From Zanthoxylum bungeanum (lineage: Eukaryota; Streptophyta; Magnoliopsida; Sapindales; Rutaceae), in the NCBI GenBank assembly GCA_019454045.1, contig SKCR01023809.1, positions 310,001 through 374,000 of the forward strand: a stretch of DNA of 64,000 nucleotides, in the 5' to 3' direction. The notes under the pieces are model-generated. The model worked only from the letters and a program-made list of their open reading frames with translations, was not told where the DNA came from and did no database searches. The position numbers were made by a program, and so were the translations under genes. Positions 21,917 to 34,849 of the stretch are shown in pieces. How positions within the stretch are numbered: the stretch's first letter is position 1; each line of letters starts with the position of its first letter.

Positions 21917-23112
21917 TGAAGGGGTTTTAATGGGGAATATCGGTAACGCAGCGGAATCGCGGAAAATCAAAATTTTCCGATTTCAAAATTTTTTCTCGGA
22001 TCAATTAAATAAACTTATTTATTTAATTATCCAATTATCAAATTCTGAAAAATTACACAAGAAATCAAATTTCTTGGTAATTACCGAATTGACCCAAAAC
22101 TTTGTTAATTGATCATTTTAGTCCAAAAGTTGTCAAATACAATTTTGGATGATTCTAAATCATTTATAAAATATTTTTCAACACATCTAATGCATCAAAT
22201 CATATTTCACACAAATCCCCAATTTTTAGTCTAATGCCGTGAGCCACCCAAAATTTTCAATTAATTGCAATTTGGTCCATTTAGTTCAAAACATGCCAAG
22301 ATCAAATCCAATCAACCTAAAATTTTACATGCATCATATTCATACCATAATACATCACATATATGAAAAGCCCCAAATTTGGAGTGGGTATGAACCCTAA
22401 TTTTTCAATTATATATGGACTACATATGCTCTGTACACAGAACTAACAGATCCTATCTTGATACACACAGGATATCCTGAGGATCGGTCCACACCCAACG
22501 AACATAAGGAGGTCTGATCTAAATAGATCGGTGACGTGACTGCCATCTAAGTATGGAGGATGTCTCATACATCCACAGTGGTATCTCAAGTCGAATGACC
22601 ACTATGCTACTCAACCCGAGAAGATTCTTATTGACGTTGGTATACCATCCATTAAGAATCTTCGGTGAGTCGTTCACTGTTTATCCATTATAAACACCTA
22701 CACGTCTATACGAGTCTCCTCAGACTCATGGTTCATTGGGATAAACCATCAGACCAAGTCTCGATATACGACATGTACTGGTCTCAACGGATTTGACTAA
22801 CCGACCCGTGTTAGTGAATCTTGACCAGGAACGATATTTGATAATATACATTTAGCAGTGACACTTCCCAATGTCAATTACATACTAACTTTGTAACGGT
22901 GTACTGCATTATATATTATCGGGCCTTTGTCTAATATATACATATCACTAAACCACATTTAGTTTCGATCTAATCGTAATCAGATCGAATATGTATATAA
23001 AAACAAGATGTACAACCATAAATAAGTAAGATTATGGAAAAAAAGGATGCTCGTATTCATGAATCAGACATAAATATGGTCCAGATTGGCGCTCTGAGCA
23101 CCAACCCCAACA
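21917..23112 (-). repeat. Copia C 3' LTR (1196 bp)
   Basis: Ends ..GCTCTGAGCACCAACCCCAACA, followed by a reversed polypurine-like ATTTCTCTCACTTGC. The part from 22410 matches 61925-62631 closely. The part before 22410 has no counterpart in the right copy, whose corresponding stretch (61530-61924) is different. A deletion in this LTR or removal of the matching part beside X would explain that. Confidence 0.72.
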
Positions 23113-23254
23113 ATTTCTCTCACTTGCTCTAGTGTCAATCCACGGTATCATATACACATCTCAATGTGTATCGTATGCACATGACTCTCAAAAACTCACC
23201 CAGTACTCAAGAGGTAGGCAACAAGAAGCAGGTACGCTGTGACATATTGAGTTT
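23113..23254 (-). pseudogene. Copia C polypurine tract and end of RNase H
   Basis: On the minus strand the LTR is preceded by ATTGACACTAGAGCAAGTGAGAGAAAT, a degenerate form of the common ..GACTCTAGTGCAAGTGGGAGAT copia end. The sequence continues, beyond insertion B, at 34575. No open frame remains. Confidence 0.65.
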
Positions 23255-25379
23255 TGTTGGACAAAATGACCCATAGAGTCACTATTTGTACAGATCACGG
23301 TGTTGTTGTACAAATTAACTATGTGATAAGGAAATTGCACTCTCATCATTTGTGATTAGATCACCATAAGTGTAAAATGAAGAGAGGTCCATATGATTAG
23401 TTCCTGGATTGAGATGATATGAGACAGTATCAGTCCACGAATGATTAATCATTAAATATCCCTAGCCGGAGTATTATCGAGACAGGAGATCGATAATGCG
23501 GAATAGGCTAGTATTGCACTTGTGCGCGTTGTGAGGGCAACGACGACATAGTTCTCATATATTTAAGTATTGGATACTTATGCAAGTGCGATAGGAGGTT
23601 GTGTTTCACCGATGTACGGGAAACGCTGGATAGACGGAAACAGCTTCGTCTCATGAGAAAGTATCGGGAATCCCATTGGTATTATGACTATGTGTCTATG
23701 GGAGGCCGAAATCAGGGTAGGTGTGTATGGTCTTAACCTGAGACTTACATCGCTAATACTTACGATAATCGATAGACTTTGGTCTTGGTGGTACAGGGCT
23801 TTAATCGGTTCTACGTACACCACTTCTGGGTTTATCAGAGAGTCGTAGTGTATTGGGTGTGGATGTCAAGACGGAAATATCACTTCAGTCATATTGAAGA
23901 TGATGTCACGCAGGATACAGTTTTAGTGCTCTTAAGTGTTGCGCAACCATCGGGATATTATGACTAGGTCATACATATCCGATTATAGAGACTAGTTACC
24001 AGACATCCACATGTGCTTCGGACGGGGCAGACACTTTTCCAGCCCCAGCCCTAGCACGTGACTATCCGATACTGGGCCGATATACACAATACTACGGTAT
24101 ACTACGCTTGATACAGATCTATATATTCCTGTAAGAATATTTCTGGAGAATTGGGTAGGCATGGCGCTTTGCTAGAAGCCAACCTTGTCTTGTAAATCGG
24201 TATAAACGTAGTACGAGGTACTTACGTGTTCGGATTATCCGACGACCGTATTTACTGCCAACATATCCGGAGATCTCATGGGTCGCTTCCTGAAGATTCA
24301 CTGATGATGTATAACTCGCACTTTAATTAATCTGGGATTAATTAGAAGAGAGAGAGAAAATTAATCTGGGATTAATTACGGAGATTTTTATCTGGGATAA
24401 AATATTAATTAAAGAGAGAGAACGATTAATTTGGAATTAATCGATAAATAATATATTCGATATATTATAAGAAATTGGATTTCGACGCGGAATTAAAATT
24501 AGATTTTAATTCGGGAGAACGAATTAATTTAGAATTAATTCGTTAGCGACGTGAATAGTGAATTCGCTAGGCGTAATCATTTAATTACGACGCGACGGAA
24601 AATTAGTTAATTGGAATTAGCGAACCCGAGCCCGAGATTGATTGCGAACGCATTTCGAATTCGAGCGCGGCACGCAAGTCACATCAAGCGTCAAATCACT
24701 GGTCGCATCAATTGTCAAATCACTTGTCACTTTGAGTGATGTGACATGACAAGTTGTCACTTTAAAAAGTGACTTGATGTAAAATTAGAAGTGATGGGTA
24801 AAAGGTGAAAAGCATTATTTGCTTTTTGTTTTTTGACTTTTTGGAATATGAAAAGTTTGGTATATATGTTTTATTTATTTTTGGAAAATAAATGAATAAT
24901 ATATATTACATTTTTTTCCCTCTTTTACTTGATTCGGTCCTCTCTCTCTCCTTATTCACGATCTCTCATCTCCCTCTCTTTTCTTCTTTCATCTTCTCAC
25001 GGCTTCAAGCCGATTTCTTGACAAAATTTTCTGGTTTTGACCGAAATTTTGAGAAGCAAATGAAGAAGAGTAGTGCTAGCACACATATGGGTTATGTTAT
25101 GGTGATAGGGAAACGAATTTGTGAGCATGGAAAAGCTTGAAGCTTGGAGCTTCAATGGTGACATCCATGGCCGAATGAACAAGGAGGAAAACAGCCCCAC
25201 CGTGCACTCCACTGCAGTTCCAGAAGCCATTGCCGAGCTTCACAGGAGGCAAAAACGCAACTTGTTCTTCATTTCATCAAAACCCATCAATGTGAGTATG
25301 TATTCCGCCTTACTCCTTTGTGTATTCATCTCGTTTTTATGCATGTTTGTGATCCTTGGGACTTGATTGAAACTCAACA
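23255..25379 (+). repeat. Copia B 5' LTR (2125 bp)
   Basis: TGTTGGACAAAATGACC..GAAACTCAACA. A TATA-like TATATATG lies near 24861. It carries the family's hairpin array at 24322-24625 on the opposite strand sense to A. It differs from the 3' LTR by small indels. Confidence 0.93.
24322..24625. repeat. Hairpin array in B 5' LTR
   Basis: Consecutive inverted repeats include TTAATTAATCTGGGATTAATTA (24322-24343), a second AATTAATCTGGGATTAATT, CGATTAATTTGGAATTAATCG and GAATTAAAATTAGATTTTAATTC. The longest stem is AACGAATTAATT/AATTAATTCGTT with a TAG loop. Order and loops match those in A. Confidence 0.85.
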
Positions 25380-25380
25380 A

Positions 25381-25393
25381 TGGTATCAGAAGC
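25381..25393 (+). promoter_or_regulatory. Copia B primer-binding site
   Basis: TGGTATCAGAAGC begins two bases after the LTR end (one-base spacer A). It is complementary to the 3' end of initiator-Met tRNA, the standard plant copia primer. Confidence 0.92.
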
Positions 25394-28300
25394 TATTGGT
25401 TGCATAAAACGAATTAGGGTTCTTGAGCATATTTTGGGGCTTTTTGATTGAGCATGATTTGAAAAAATTGATTGTTTAAGTATGCTTATAACATGTTTAA
25501 TTCATTTTGGTTGGACCAATTTTGTTGAAATTGATTTGGAATTATTTTCCCCCCAAATTTCATGAGTTGGCCGAATGTATATGTATTTTGGATTCTTGGA
25601 ATTTTTGATTTTTTGATTCATTTGATGAGTTGGAATCTATTAGGTTGATGTTATTTGAATCGAATTGGATTGGATTTCGAATTGGACAAAAACCCAAAAT
25701 TTTCACCTTGGCCGAATGGTCTTATTGCCCTAATGTCTTGGTATTTTTGATTTGTGACATTGGATGTGTATGAAATCATTTAGGATGTTGATTTAATGTC
25801 GATTGTAGGTTCGATTGGATTGAAACCAAATCGGACACAAAATCCCTCCTTGGCCGAGAGCTTTGAAGCATGTAAATGGGTTTGATTTTTCATTTGTGTG
25901 TTGGACATATAATAATGAATTGAGTATGATTAATTGGACTAATTTAGTGTTTTGGAAATGTTGATTTAGTTGATTAATCATGTAATGCACTTTAGGTAAT
26001 TAAATTGCGGAATTGGATTCATGAAATTTAATTATTTAGGCTTAAATTGATTTGGGCTTCTAATGTTTGTAATTGGGCCTATTGGGCTTGATTTTATCAA
26101 GTTGGGTTTAGGCCAAATGGATAGATCCAATTGGGCCCAAAACCTTAACCATAAAGCCCAATGCAACTAATGAACCTTTAAAGTTCAATTGGGTCTAATG
26201 GGCCAAGATTGATTATGGGCTTATGGGGTAAATCCCGGATTGGACTTTGGTTGGCGGGTTTGACCCGAGTTGACCAAAAGTCCACGCCTCAAGAAATTAA
26301 TCAAAAGCCCATTGGACTTTAATTAAATTAATATTGGATATTAATCGGGTTTTTGAGACCGTAACGATTAAATTTGGAATTTAAGTCGTAAAGGTTTTTT
26401 TATAAAGTGTAATATTTAATTTAGAATTAAATAATGAATTAGAATTAAATACGTATTAAATTGGATTTAATCATGTAATTTATTTAATTAGTAGAAATCG
26501 TACTTGAGTACGTGTTAGCAATACGAGTTGAATCGAACGAAATCAATCAATTTTGTTTGAACATTGGATGATCACTAATTATCAAGATTAATTATTGGAT
26601 TGATGGATAACATGCTTGTATGAATACATGGTTATGATGTTTGAATAATGTATATCGGATGGATATTAGCCGGGTGGGGCGTTTTTTATATTGTTGTAAT
26701 AAATTTGATTTATTAAATTGGACCTGCGTGTCCAGCCTTATCTATTATTTCTTTTTATTCTCTTCTCACCTATTCCCCTCCATGTAAATGAGGTTTCTTT
26801 AGAAGTGTAAGTTTAACGGGTAGAAGAAATATTTGTGCTAGCGCGAGAGAGAAAGTGGAGATTTGATCTAGGATCAATGTGTAAAATATCCATCCGCATA
26901 TCATTATTATTTTACATATGCGCTTTATTATGTGTTTAGAATGCATGTTTAAGGGAGTATGATGATGAGACCTTAACAAAGATAATTAAAATTGGTAGCC
27001 AATTTGCACGCGAAAAACCCTCGTTAAATATCAAGTGTGTAATTTTCCTTCCATTGAGTGATTCTTACTCAAGATCCGAGATTGGGCAGGGGTTGTTGGC
27101 CAAAGTCAAGCCTTGCCGTCGAAGAGTGTTTGATCACGAGGCTTTGTTCCATATTGGTGTCGTGTCCCAGTTGTGGTTTGTTGGCCAAAGTCAAGACCCG
27201 CTTCTTGTCCATTGACATTGATTACGAAGCTTCCATGTCAATGGGTCCCCCGCTTGACTGGGATCACTAGGTTTCTTGTGCCAAAGCCAAGGCCTAGGTG
27301 ATTCAGAGAAAAATGTAAAATGTAAATAGGTTAATCATTGGTTATATTGGATATATAAGATGTATGTTTAGTGAGGATTTGGATATCCGCCTACGAGATC
27401 TAGGAATTGGATGAGATCCAATTGATCTCTTCGAGATCTACCTAGTTAATTATCAGACAATTTGTTGGCCAAAGTCAAGATTGTGGTGATATTTAAACGG
27501 GATCCTAAGCCACTAGGAAACACGGTTTCCCGAGTACTCGACAGAGGGTTAGAGGCTCGATGAAAAATAGTGGGAGGCAAGAATTGAATTTGCAATACTC
27601 GTTCAATTACTCGCCATACGCGCTCATTTAAATTATTTCGTCATTAGAATAAATGTTAGTTGGACTAATATTTAAAATTGTTGTTTTAATAAATAGTTGG
27701 ACTGTATTATACTTGATTATATATAATTGGATTATATTAATCAATATATTTGAATTAATTAATTTCAGTTTACAGTTGATTTTATAATTGGATTATAGTA
27801 ATCAATGTAATTGAGGTTAATTAATTTGGATTATATTTGATTTATAGTTGGACTATTATAATCATTATATATATATAGTACCACTAATCGTTGATTAAAT
27901 AGTTGGACTATTGTAATCAAGATAAAATTAAATAATTGGATTATATTAATCAATATATTTGAATTAATTAATTTCATTTTATAGTTGATTTTATAATTGG
28001 ATTATAGTATCAATGTAATTGAGGTTAATTAATTTGGATTATATTTGATTATTAGTTGGACTATTATAATCATTATAATATATAGTACCACTAATCGTTG
28101 ATTAAATAGTTGGACTATTGTAATCAAGATAAAATTAAAAAATTGGATATTTAATATATAATCTGGGATTAAAATATTTTAAATAATTGGAAAAATAATA
28201 GTTACTTTATTTGATAAATAACTTATTATACCTTAAGCCCAAAATTAAGCAAAATAAGTAGAGCATAAAATCTTTGGAAGATTTATGTGATGATGACTTT

Positions 28301-28430
28301 AATGGCTTAATTTAATATACTTGTCATAAATCTAATTTTAGATTTAAGAAGTATTAAAATTGCAATTTATAATTCTTGGAGAATTAATTGACTATTCTAG
28401 AGGAGATAAAGTCAAAGTGTGCAATTGGGC
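25394..28430 (+). other. Copia B long leader without recognisable gag
   Basis: About 3 kb of AT-rich leader with no long frame and no gag motif. Three copies of TTGGCCAAAGTCAAG lie near 27092, 27181 and 27465, matching the three in A. The intervening sequence (27050-27300) is conserved with A at 14170-14390. A 207-209-bp tandem duplication at 27725-28140 is B-specific. Confidence 0.62.
27725..28140. repeat. Two-copy 207-209-bp tandem duplication
   Basis: Unit one starts AATTGGATTATATTAATC at 27725, unit two at 27934, with a partial third start at 28141. The copies differ by a few substitutions and small indels. Element A has only one diverged counterpart, so the duplication arose in the B lineage. 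Confidence 0.85.
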
Positions 28431-29860
28431 TGTAGCACGAGGTGCCCATCGTTTCGATATTCTAAAAACCCAAGGCTTGGCCTAAGGTTTGAAATATTGA
28501 AAAGGATAATTGAAATATCCCAAAGTGACTACCATTTGGATATGGCAGACACGAAGGAATTAAAGAAAGGGCGAGGCTCTAACTTTAAAAATATTTGTCT
28601 TAGTTATGTTCACAGCTAGGGATGGCATGGGTAGGGTATGATGCGGGTTTACCATTACCAAACCCGCACCCGCATATGTATATAAATTACCAAACCCGCA
28701 CCATACCCGTTGCGGGTTTTAATTTTCATTACCAAACCCGCACCGCATATAAAAATAAATCCAAACCCGCATTGGTACCCAACAGATTTTTTGCGGGTTT
28801 TTTAAAATATTAAATTACTTTGTGTTCTTAATAATATAATTTTTTAATTAATAATTTATTTTTAATTGCTAGCTGTGTAGTTTTCACATTTGTTTTTCGT
28901 TTGACATATACAACATGCAATGTATGTATATACAGTACATAGATAACATAATGTATGAAAGACTCGGTACCATATGTTTATTTTTCATATAAACATAATT
29001 AAAACGATTCTTCCCTTCATAATTATATGATCTAAGTTAGCCAACTCAATCGACAATAACTAAAAAGTAATCACCAATCTTTGGTCATATTTTTTATGCT
29101 AATTCTAATGAAAGTGATGCTTACAAAGCTCAAGTGGTGTAAGTGGAATGAAGAAGCAGGAAAGCTATTGAAGTTGCAGCAAACACTAGCTTGTTTTGCT
29201 CCTCTCCCGTCCTTCTTTTCTGATATATGAACTTAATCCAAATTTTTTGTATTATAATTTTATTAACACGTGTGATTAAAAAATAATAATAGTCAGCAAA
29301 AAATCTTCAGATGGACAGGTTGCGGGCTGCGGCTGAATGAGAGTGTGGAACTGTGGATTAATGTTTAGGTTTAGGTTTTTGTTAGTTGTTTTTATATGAA
29401 TGTTTTTTATATATCCTAAAATATTAATTAATAAAAATAATATTGCGGTATATGCGGATACCCGCAGCGGATACCCCATTTTTTTTCTTAATTACCAAAC
29501 CCGCACCGCACCCGCAGCGGGTTCTACTTTAAATTACCAACCCGCACCGCACCCACTAATATATTTACCCAATCCTAACCCATTGCGGGCGGGTTTTTGC
29601 GGGTTTGCGGGTTTATGGGTAAAATTGCCATTCCTATTCACAGCTAGTATTGAAATTAGATTTTAAATACTTAGTGTGGTACATAAATATATGTACTGAT
29701 GTTCAGAATCTGCTTTGAGCAGGATACTGACTCCAAGCTGAATTGCTCTGCGAATCGGAAACGGGACGAAAAGTCGCTGTTTCGACGCCGTAGATACCTA
29801 AGTTTAGGAACTACCCCTTTTGGTATATACTTAAATTAGGAACTGTTATAATGTAACTAG
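28431..29860 (+). pseudogene. Copia B gag end/protease remnant, split by MITE
   Basis: Before the MITE (28540-28590) the codons read D-x-A-D-T-K-E-L-K-K-G, parallel to D-K-A-D-M-K-E-L-K in A. After it (29740-29840) they read R-I-G-N-G-T-K-S-L-F-x-R and L-P-F-G-like protease-integrase linker. The protease active site was not identified. Part of the span (28617-29636) is the inserted MITE. The reading frame is destroyed. Confidence 0.55.
28617..29636. mobile_element. Nonautonomous hAT-like element (1020 bp)
   Basis: Terminal inverted repeats are TAGGGATGGCA and TGCCATTCCTA (one mismatch). The 8-bp target duplication TTCACAGC is present at 28609-28616 and 29637-29644. Subterminal regions are packed with ACCAAACCCGC / GCGGGTTTGCGGGTTT strings in opposite orientation at the two ends. 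No transposase frame is present. Eight-bp duplications and subterminal repeats are hAT hallmarks. Confidence 0.92.
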
Positions 29861-30059
29861 TTTGACTAGAGACATTATCTCTATATCAGTGTTTAATACG
29901 TTGCGGATAAACCTTTATATTATAGAACACTAAGTGTTTTATATATAAAGATGATACTGAGATAAATACATTAGATGTAAATAACAGAATTTATATTTTG
30001 AATATAAATAAAATCTCAAACATATAAAATGACAAATAATAGCTCAAATTGATTTGATC

Positions 30060-30700
30060 AATAGAGACTTATTTGTGGCATTATTGTCTAGGACACAATT
30101 TAACGAGACTCGTATATCCACACTTTTGAAGAGTGGGTACTAGGACTGATTTGACTATTCAAATAAAGTCGACGGATCTAGTTTATTAGGTAAAGTACCT
30201 AAAATACTATTTACTTGGTAATAGTAAAAGAGCCACCGATCTGTTAGCCCTATTCATGTAAAGTAAGTGGGCCCATGTCTAGCTAGGTTAGATTGTAGAT
30301 ATGAATATTTCGTGACCTTAACGGATGTGGCATCACGTTATGGTTATGTGTTTCTTTTGAAGAAACACAATCAGAAACTTTTAGAGTTTGGACATAAAAG
30401 ACAAACAGATCGGCTATAGTATTATACCGTCACGGTAAGACCGTATTGGAAAATACTTAAGCAATAAGTTTCAAATGTACTTGAAAGAGTATATATTCTT
30501 TCAAATGAGGACTCCCTCCTCCCGAACACGTCAAAGTGACGGTGTGTCCGAATGGATTAACCGAATCATGTTGACATGATAAGATTAATCAAGAGTCGCT
30601 CTGAGCTACCATTTCCTTCAACGGATAAGTTTTTAACAGTGCAATAACTTATTTAGAATAAGGTTCCATATAAATATGTTTGACAGATGTCATATAGGAT
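30060..30700 (+). pseudogene. Copia B integrase remnant
   Basis: GAG-pre-integrase traces (L-W-H-Y-C-L-G-H) at about 30069-30100 are followed by SSLLGKVPKILFT and RATDLLALF near 30180-30250. Then come SGPMSS and YEYFVTLTDVASRYGYVFLLKKHN at 30265-30370, the start of the catalytic core. Near 30540-30600 a degenerate NGVSE-like string precedes the RNRTL region. Stops and shifts are frequent, but co-linearity with A and copia-1 makes the assignment firm. Confidence 0.8.
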
Positions 30701-31179
30701 ATGAACAAGGAAAGAAACGAGGTTTCTCATTCCTGATAATTTGGGTATGCCAGGCATAACGTTTGGATGATACCAAACTATGGACCCAAATTGGATAAGT
30801 GCCAATATAGGTTATCCTAAGGGAAACCATAAGTATAGTACTTATAAATCTCACATGAGAACAATGTGATTGTTGCTCACCATGCGGTTTTTCCTGAGAG
30901 GAATACCGATATGCAGTGGTCAATGGGAGGATAGTGATACTCGATGAAAATCAGAGTAATACTGTTCAAGGCACAAAAGTCCGTAATGGAACACAAATAG
31001 TTCATCAATGATGAATCTGTACCATTAATCTTCGAATACACAAGAACTGAGTAGATCGGATAGAGTTAGAAAACGACCTAGGGTATGGGTTTCTGATCTA
31101 ACCTCATAAAGATGTCAATCTTATGAAGGTATATCCACCGACTACGATTTGAGGAAGTGATACAAGGTATCGACTCCCT

Positions 31180-31740
31180 ATTATGGCAAAGTGCCATGAG
31201 TCCGAAATGGATTCCAGTATAACAACTATTTTGGATACTAGTTGTTGTACCACAAGGCATTGTGCCTATTGGTACATTAAACGTCTTCAAGGAAGACATA
31301 CATGGAATGCAACATACCAACGTACAAAGCTGGGCTTTGACGGAAAGGTATCGTTATCAACATTGTGTTAATAACGATTCAACCTTTTACCTGTTGCCAT
31401 GGTAAATCCATTTTGAAGATGCTTGTTGATAACTGCATATTTCATTTATGAAATGTGTCAGTTTCAGATCAAAATCGCTTTCCTGAAAAGGAAACCTTTT
31501 GGAGGATGCTTACAACATCCTGACGATTTTGTATAACCGATAAACAAGGTTTGCGGGTTATTCGATCCATGTTTGGATTAATGCAAGCATAAAGTTCTTG
31601 GAACTGTCGTTTTGAAATAATCATAATGGTTTATGATTTGACTCAAAACGAAATAATTCTTGTGTATATAAGGAGGTTAGTGGGAGAGGGCACTGACAAT
31701 GAAATTCCCATAAAGCAATTGGTGAAAGCTTGGCTTTCAT
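31180..31740 (+). pseudogene. Copia B reverse transcriptase remnant
   Basis: The N-terminal RT part reads W-x-S-A-M-S/K-S-E-M-D-S near 31185-31215, then LVVVPQGIVPIGT near 31240-31280. VAMVKSI lies near 31395-31420, followed by a G-F-V/C-x-P-I-N-K-V-C-G-like block near 31520-31560. I found no Y-V-D-D box; it may be lost or too decayed. Frame changes occur every 50-150 bp. Confidence 0.72.
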
Positions 31741-31979
31741 AGATATTCTTTCATAGAAATTCTTCGTAGAATTCTAGGAAGTAACAACCTTTATTCAAGG
31801 AATAAAGATCTACTAGGATAGATTTGGAGTTGGTTAACACTCTCTGGAAATTGTACATTTAAAATATACTTGATATGGTGTCTCATACGCTTTGAGCATA
31901 TGGAGTCACAATCAGGACAATCCAAGTGATAGTCATTGGATTGAAGTTAATGACATCTATTAGTATCTGAGAGAACTAA

Positions 31980-32451
31980 AGATGTTGTCGTAAACTATGG
32001 AGATGGAGAACTTGAAGTGACTAGGATCACTGCTGCAAGTTTCCAAACCGGTAAATACTGCGGTACTATAAAAGTTTGAACATTGGGACCGTGAGCTGGA
32101 AATATTCCGAGCAAGATAACTGTTGCCGAATTAACAACAAATGCGGATTATTGCTGCAGCTGAGGCAGCAATAGAAGCCATTTGGATCGATAATAAATCT
32201 AATTAAATTAGATATAGTTCTTTTGGCAGCTGAGCTAGGCGTCAGCATAGGCTAAGGAATTTCATCGACGATCCAGATATATACTTATATATCATCTGAT
32301 TCGTTCGGATCATACATCGTGGCGATGTGATGATCGTATAAATCGCGTCAGAGATAATTACGCAAATCCGCTGACGAAAACCTTTCCTCAGCAATTTGAG
32401 CGAACCGTACATAGTTCGGGTGTTAGACACTCGAGTGACTGGCTATGTGCC
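31980..32451 (+). pseudogene. Copia B RNase H remnant
   Basis: The string MRIIAAAEAAIEAIWI (near 32140-32190) corresponds to the EAEYIAAAEAAKEAVW block of copia RNase H. The C-terminus reads DNYANPLTKTFPQQFERTVHSS.. to LCAKWE (about 32350-32460) and overlaps the polypurine tract. Stops and one or more shifts break the frame. Position and motifs make the identity clear. Confidence 0.8.
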
Positions 32452-32462
32452 AAGTGGGAGAT
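32452..32462 (+). promoter_or_regulatory. Copia B polypurine tract
   Basis: AAGTGGGAGAT lies directly before TGTTGGAC of the 3' LTR. Confidence 0.9.
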
Positions 32463-34569
32463 TGTTGGACAAAATGACCCATAGCGTCACTATTTGTACA
32501 GATCACGGTGTTGTTGTACAAATTAACTATGTGACAAGGAAATTGCACTCTCATCATTTGTGATTAGATCACCATAAGTGTATAATGAAGAGAGGTCCAT
32601 ATGATTAGTTCCTGGATTGAGATGATATGAGACAGTATCAGTCCACGAAGGATTAATCATTAAATATCCCTAGCCGGAGTATTATCGAGACAGGACATCG
32701 ATAATGCGGAATAGGCTAGTATTGCACTTGTGCGCGTTGTGAGGGCACGATGCATAGTTCTCATATATTTAAGTATTGGATACTTATGCAAGTGCGATAG
32801 GAGGTTGTGTTTCACCGATGGTATGGGAAAAGCTTCGCTCTGGATAGACCCCTCGGAATCCCATTGGTATTATGATTATGTGTCTATGGGAGGCCGAAAT
32901 CAGGGTAGGTGTGTATGGTCTTAACCTGAGACTTACATCGCTAATACTTACGATAATCGATAGACTTTGGTCTTGGGGGTGGTACAGGGTTTCGGCTCTA
33001 CGTACACCACTTCTGGGTTTATCAGAGAGTCGTAGTGTTTGGGTGTGATGTCAAGATGGAAATATCACTTCAGTCATATTGAAGATGATGTCACGCAGGA
33101 TACAGTTTTAGTGCTCTTAAGTGTTGCGCAACCATCGGGATATTATGACTAGGTCATACATATCGATTATAGAGACTAGTTACCAGACATCCGACATGTG
33201 CTTCGGACGGGGCAGACACTTTTCCAGCCCCAGCCCTAGCACGTGACTATCCGATACTGGGCCGATATACACAATACTACGGTATACTACGCTTGATACA
33301 GATCTATATATTCCTGTAAGAATATTTCTGGAGAATTGGGTAGGCATGGCGCTTTGCTAGAAGCCAACCTTGTCTTGTAAATCGGTATAAACGTAGTACG
33401 AGGTACTTACGTGTTCGGATTATCCGACGACCGTATTTACTGCCACATATCCGGAGATCTCATGGGTCGCTTCCTGAAGATTCACCGATGATGTATAACT
33501 CGCACTTTAATTAATCTGGGATTAATTAGAAGAGAGAGAGAAAATTAATCTGGGATTAATTGCGGAGATATTTTATCTGGGATAAAATATTAATTAAAGA
33601 GAGAGAACGATTAATTTGGAATTAATCGATAAAATAATATATTCGATATATTTTTAGAAATTGGATTTCGACGCGGAATTAAAATTAGATTTTAATTCGG
33701 GCGAACGAATTAATTTAGAATTAATTCGTTAGCGACGTGAATAGTGAATTCGCTAGGTGTAATCATTTAATTACGACGCTACGGAAAATTCGTTAATTTG
33801 GAATTAGCGAACCCGAGCCCAAGATTGATTGCGAGCGCATTTCGAATTCGAGCGCGGCACGCAAGTCACATCAAGCGTCAAATCACTGGTCGCATCAATT
33901 GTCACAATCACTTGTCACTTTGAGTGATGTGACATGACAAGTTGTCACTTTAATAAAGTGACTTGATGTTAAAAGTAGAAGTGATGGGTAAAAGGTGAAA
34001 AGCATATTTGCTTTTTGTTTTTTGACTTTTTGGAATATGAAAAGGTTTGGTATATATGTTTTATATTTTTGGAAAATAAATGAATAATATATATTACATT
34101 TTTTTTCCCTCTTTTACTTGATTCGGTCCTCTCTCTCTCCTTATTCACGATCTCTCATCTCCCTCTCTTTTCTTCTTCCTCTTCTCACGGCTTCAAGCCG
34201 ATTTCTTGACAAAAAGTTTCTGGTTTTGACCGAAATTTTGAGAAGCAAATGAAGAAGAGTAGTGCTAGCACACATATGGGTTATGTTATGGTGATAGGGA
34301 AACGAATTTGTGAGCATGGAAAAGCTTGAAGCTTGGAGCTTCAATGGTGACATCCATGGCCGAATGAACAAGGAGGAAAACAGCCTCCACCGTGCACTCC
34401 ACTGCAGTTCCAGAAGCCATTGCTGAGCTTCACAGGAGGCAAAAACGCAACTTGTTCTTCATTTCATCAAAACCCATCAATGTGAGTATGTATTTCGCCT
34501 TACTCCTTTGTGTATTCATCTCGTTTTTATGCATGTTTGTGATCCTTGGGACTTGATTGAAACTCAACA
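32463..34569 (+). repeat. Copia B 3' LTR (2107 bp)
   Basis: A near-copy of 23255-25379, ending GAAACTCAACA, followed by the AGTTT duplication. Small indels relative to the 5' copy occur around 32745-32760 and 32970. Confidence 0.93.
33505..33812. repeat. Hairpin array in B 3' LTR
   Basis: Same series as at 24322-24625, here with an intact ATTTTATCTGGGATAAAAT hairpin near 33572 and TTCGTTAATTTGGAATTAGCGAA near 33789. Confidence 0.85.
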
Positions 34570-34574
34570 AGTTT

Positions 34575-34849
34575 GTCAAACAAACTCCATCGTTTCCTAT
34601 AGCCAACATCATTCATATTTTGTAGAATCTAAATTATACATTAATATGACTCTGATGCTACATCAGTATTGTGCTACAGCTACTGAGTTGTCCAAGTATT
34701 TAGGGATCAAATCCAAAATACTATGAAGATAACCGCAAGCACAACATCAATACAAAACTTCTAGTTTATAAGGTCACTATGCAACTTCATAAGTTAATAC
34801 TTCATAAGTTGCATCTAATTCTACTCACAAAGTAGAATCCTCGGCGACA
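34575..34849 (-). pseudogene. Copia C pol 3' fragment
   Basis: This lies between the target duplications of B and of the solo LTR, so it is C sequence continuous with 23113-23254 and 38617. By position it should encode RNase H. Only weak traces are readable (L-D-S-T-K-Y-E near 34640 on the minus strand), so the domain call is tentative. Confidence 0.5.

Larger units (their letters stand above)
23255..34569 (+). mobile_element. Copia element B, complete, TSD AGTTT
   Basis: The 11.3-kb plus-strand element has LTRs at 23255-25379 and 32463-34569, a primer-binding site at 25381 and a polypurine tract at 32452-32462. The target duplication AGTTT is at 23250-23254 and 34570-34574. Interior order is leader, gag end/protease, integrase, RT, RNase H, all decayed. 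It is related to A (LTR starts TGTTGGACAAAATGACCC against TGTTGGATAATTATGATCC) but clearly diverged. A hAT-like MITE lies within it. Confidence 0.95.

Noticed and set aside
34570..34600. GTTTGTCAAACAAAC palindrome as an element terminus
   Set aside because: It arises where the B duplication AGTTT meets C sequence; the pre-insertion sequence reads through normally.
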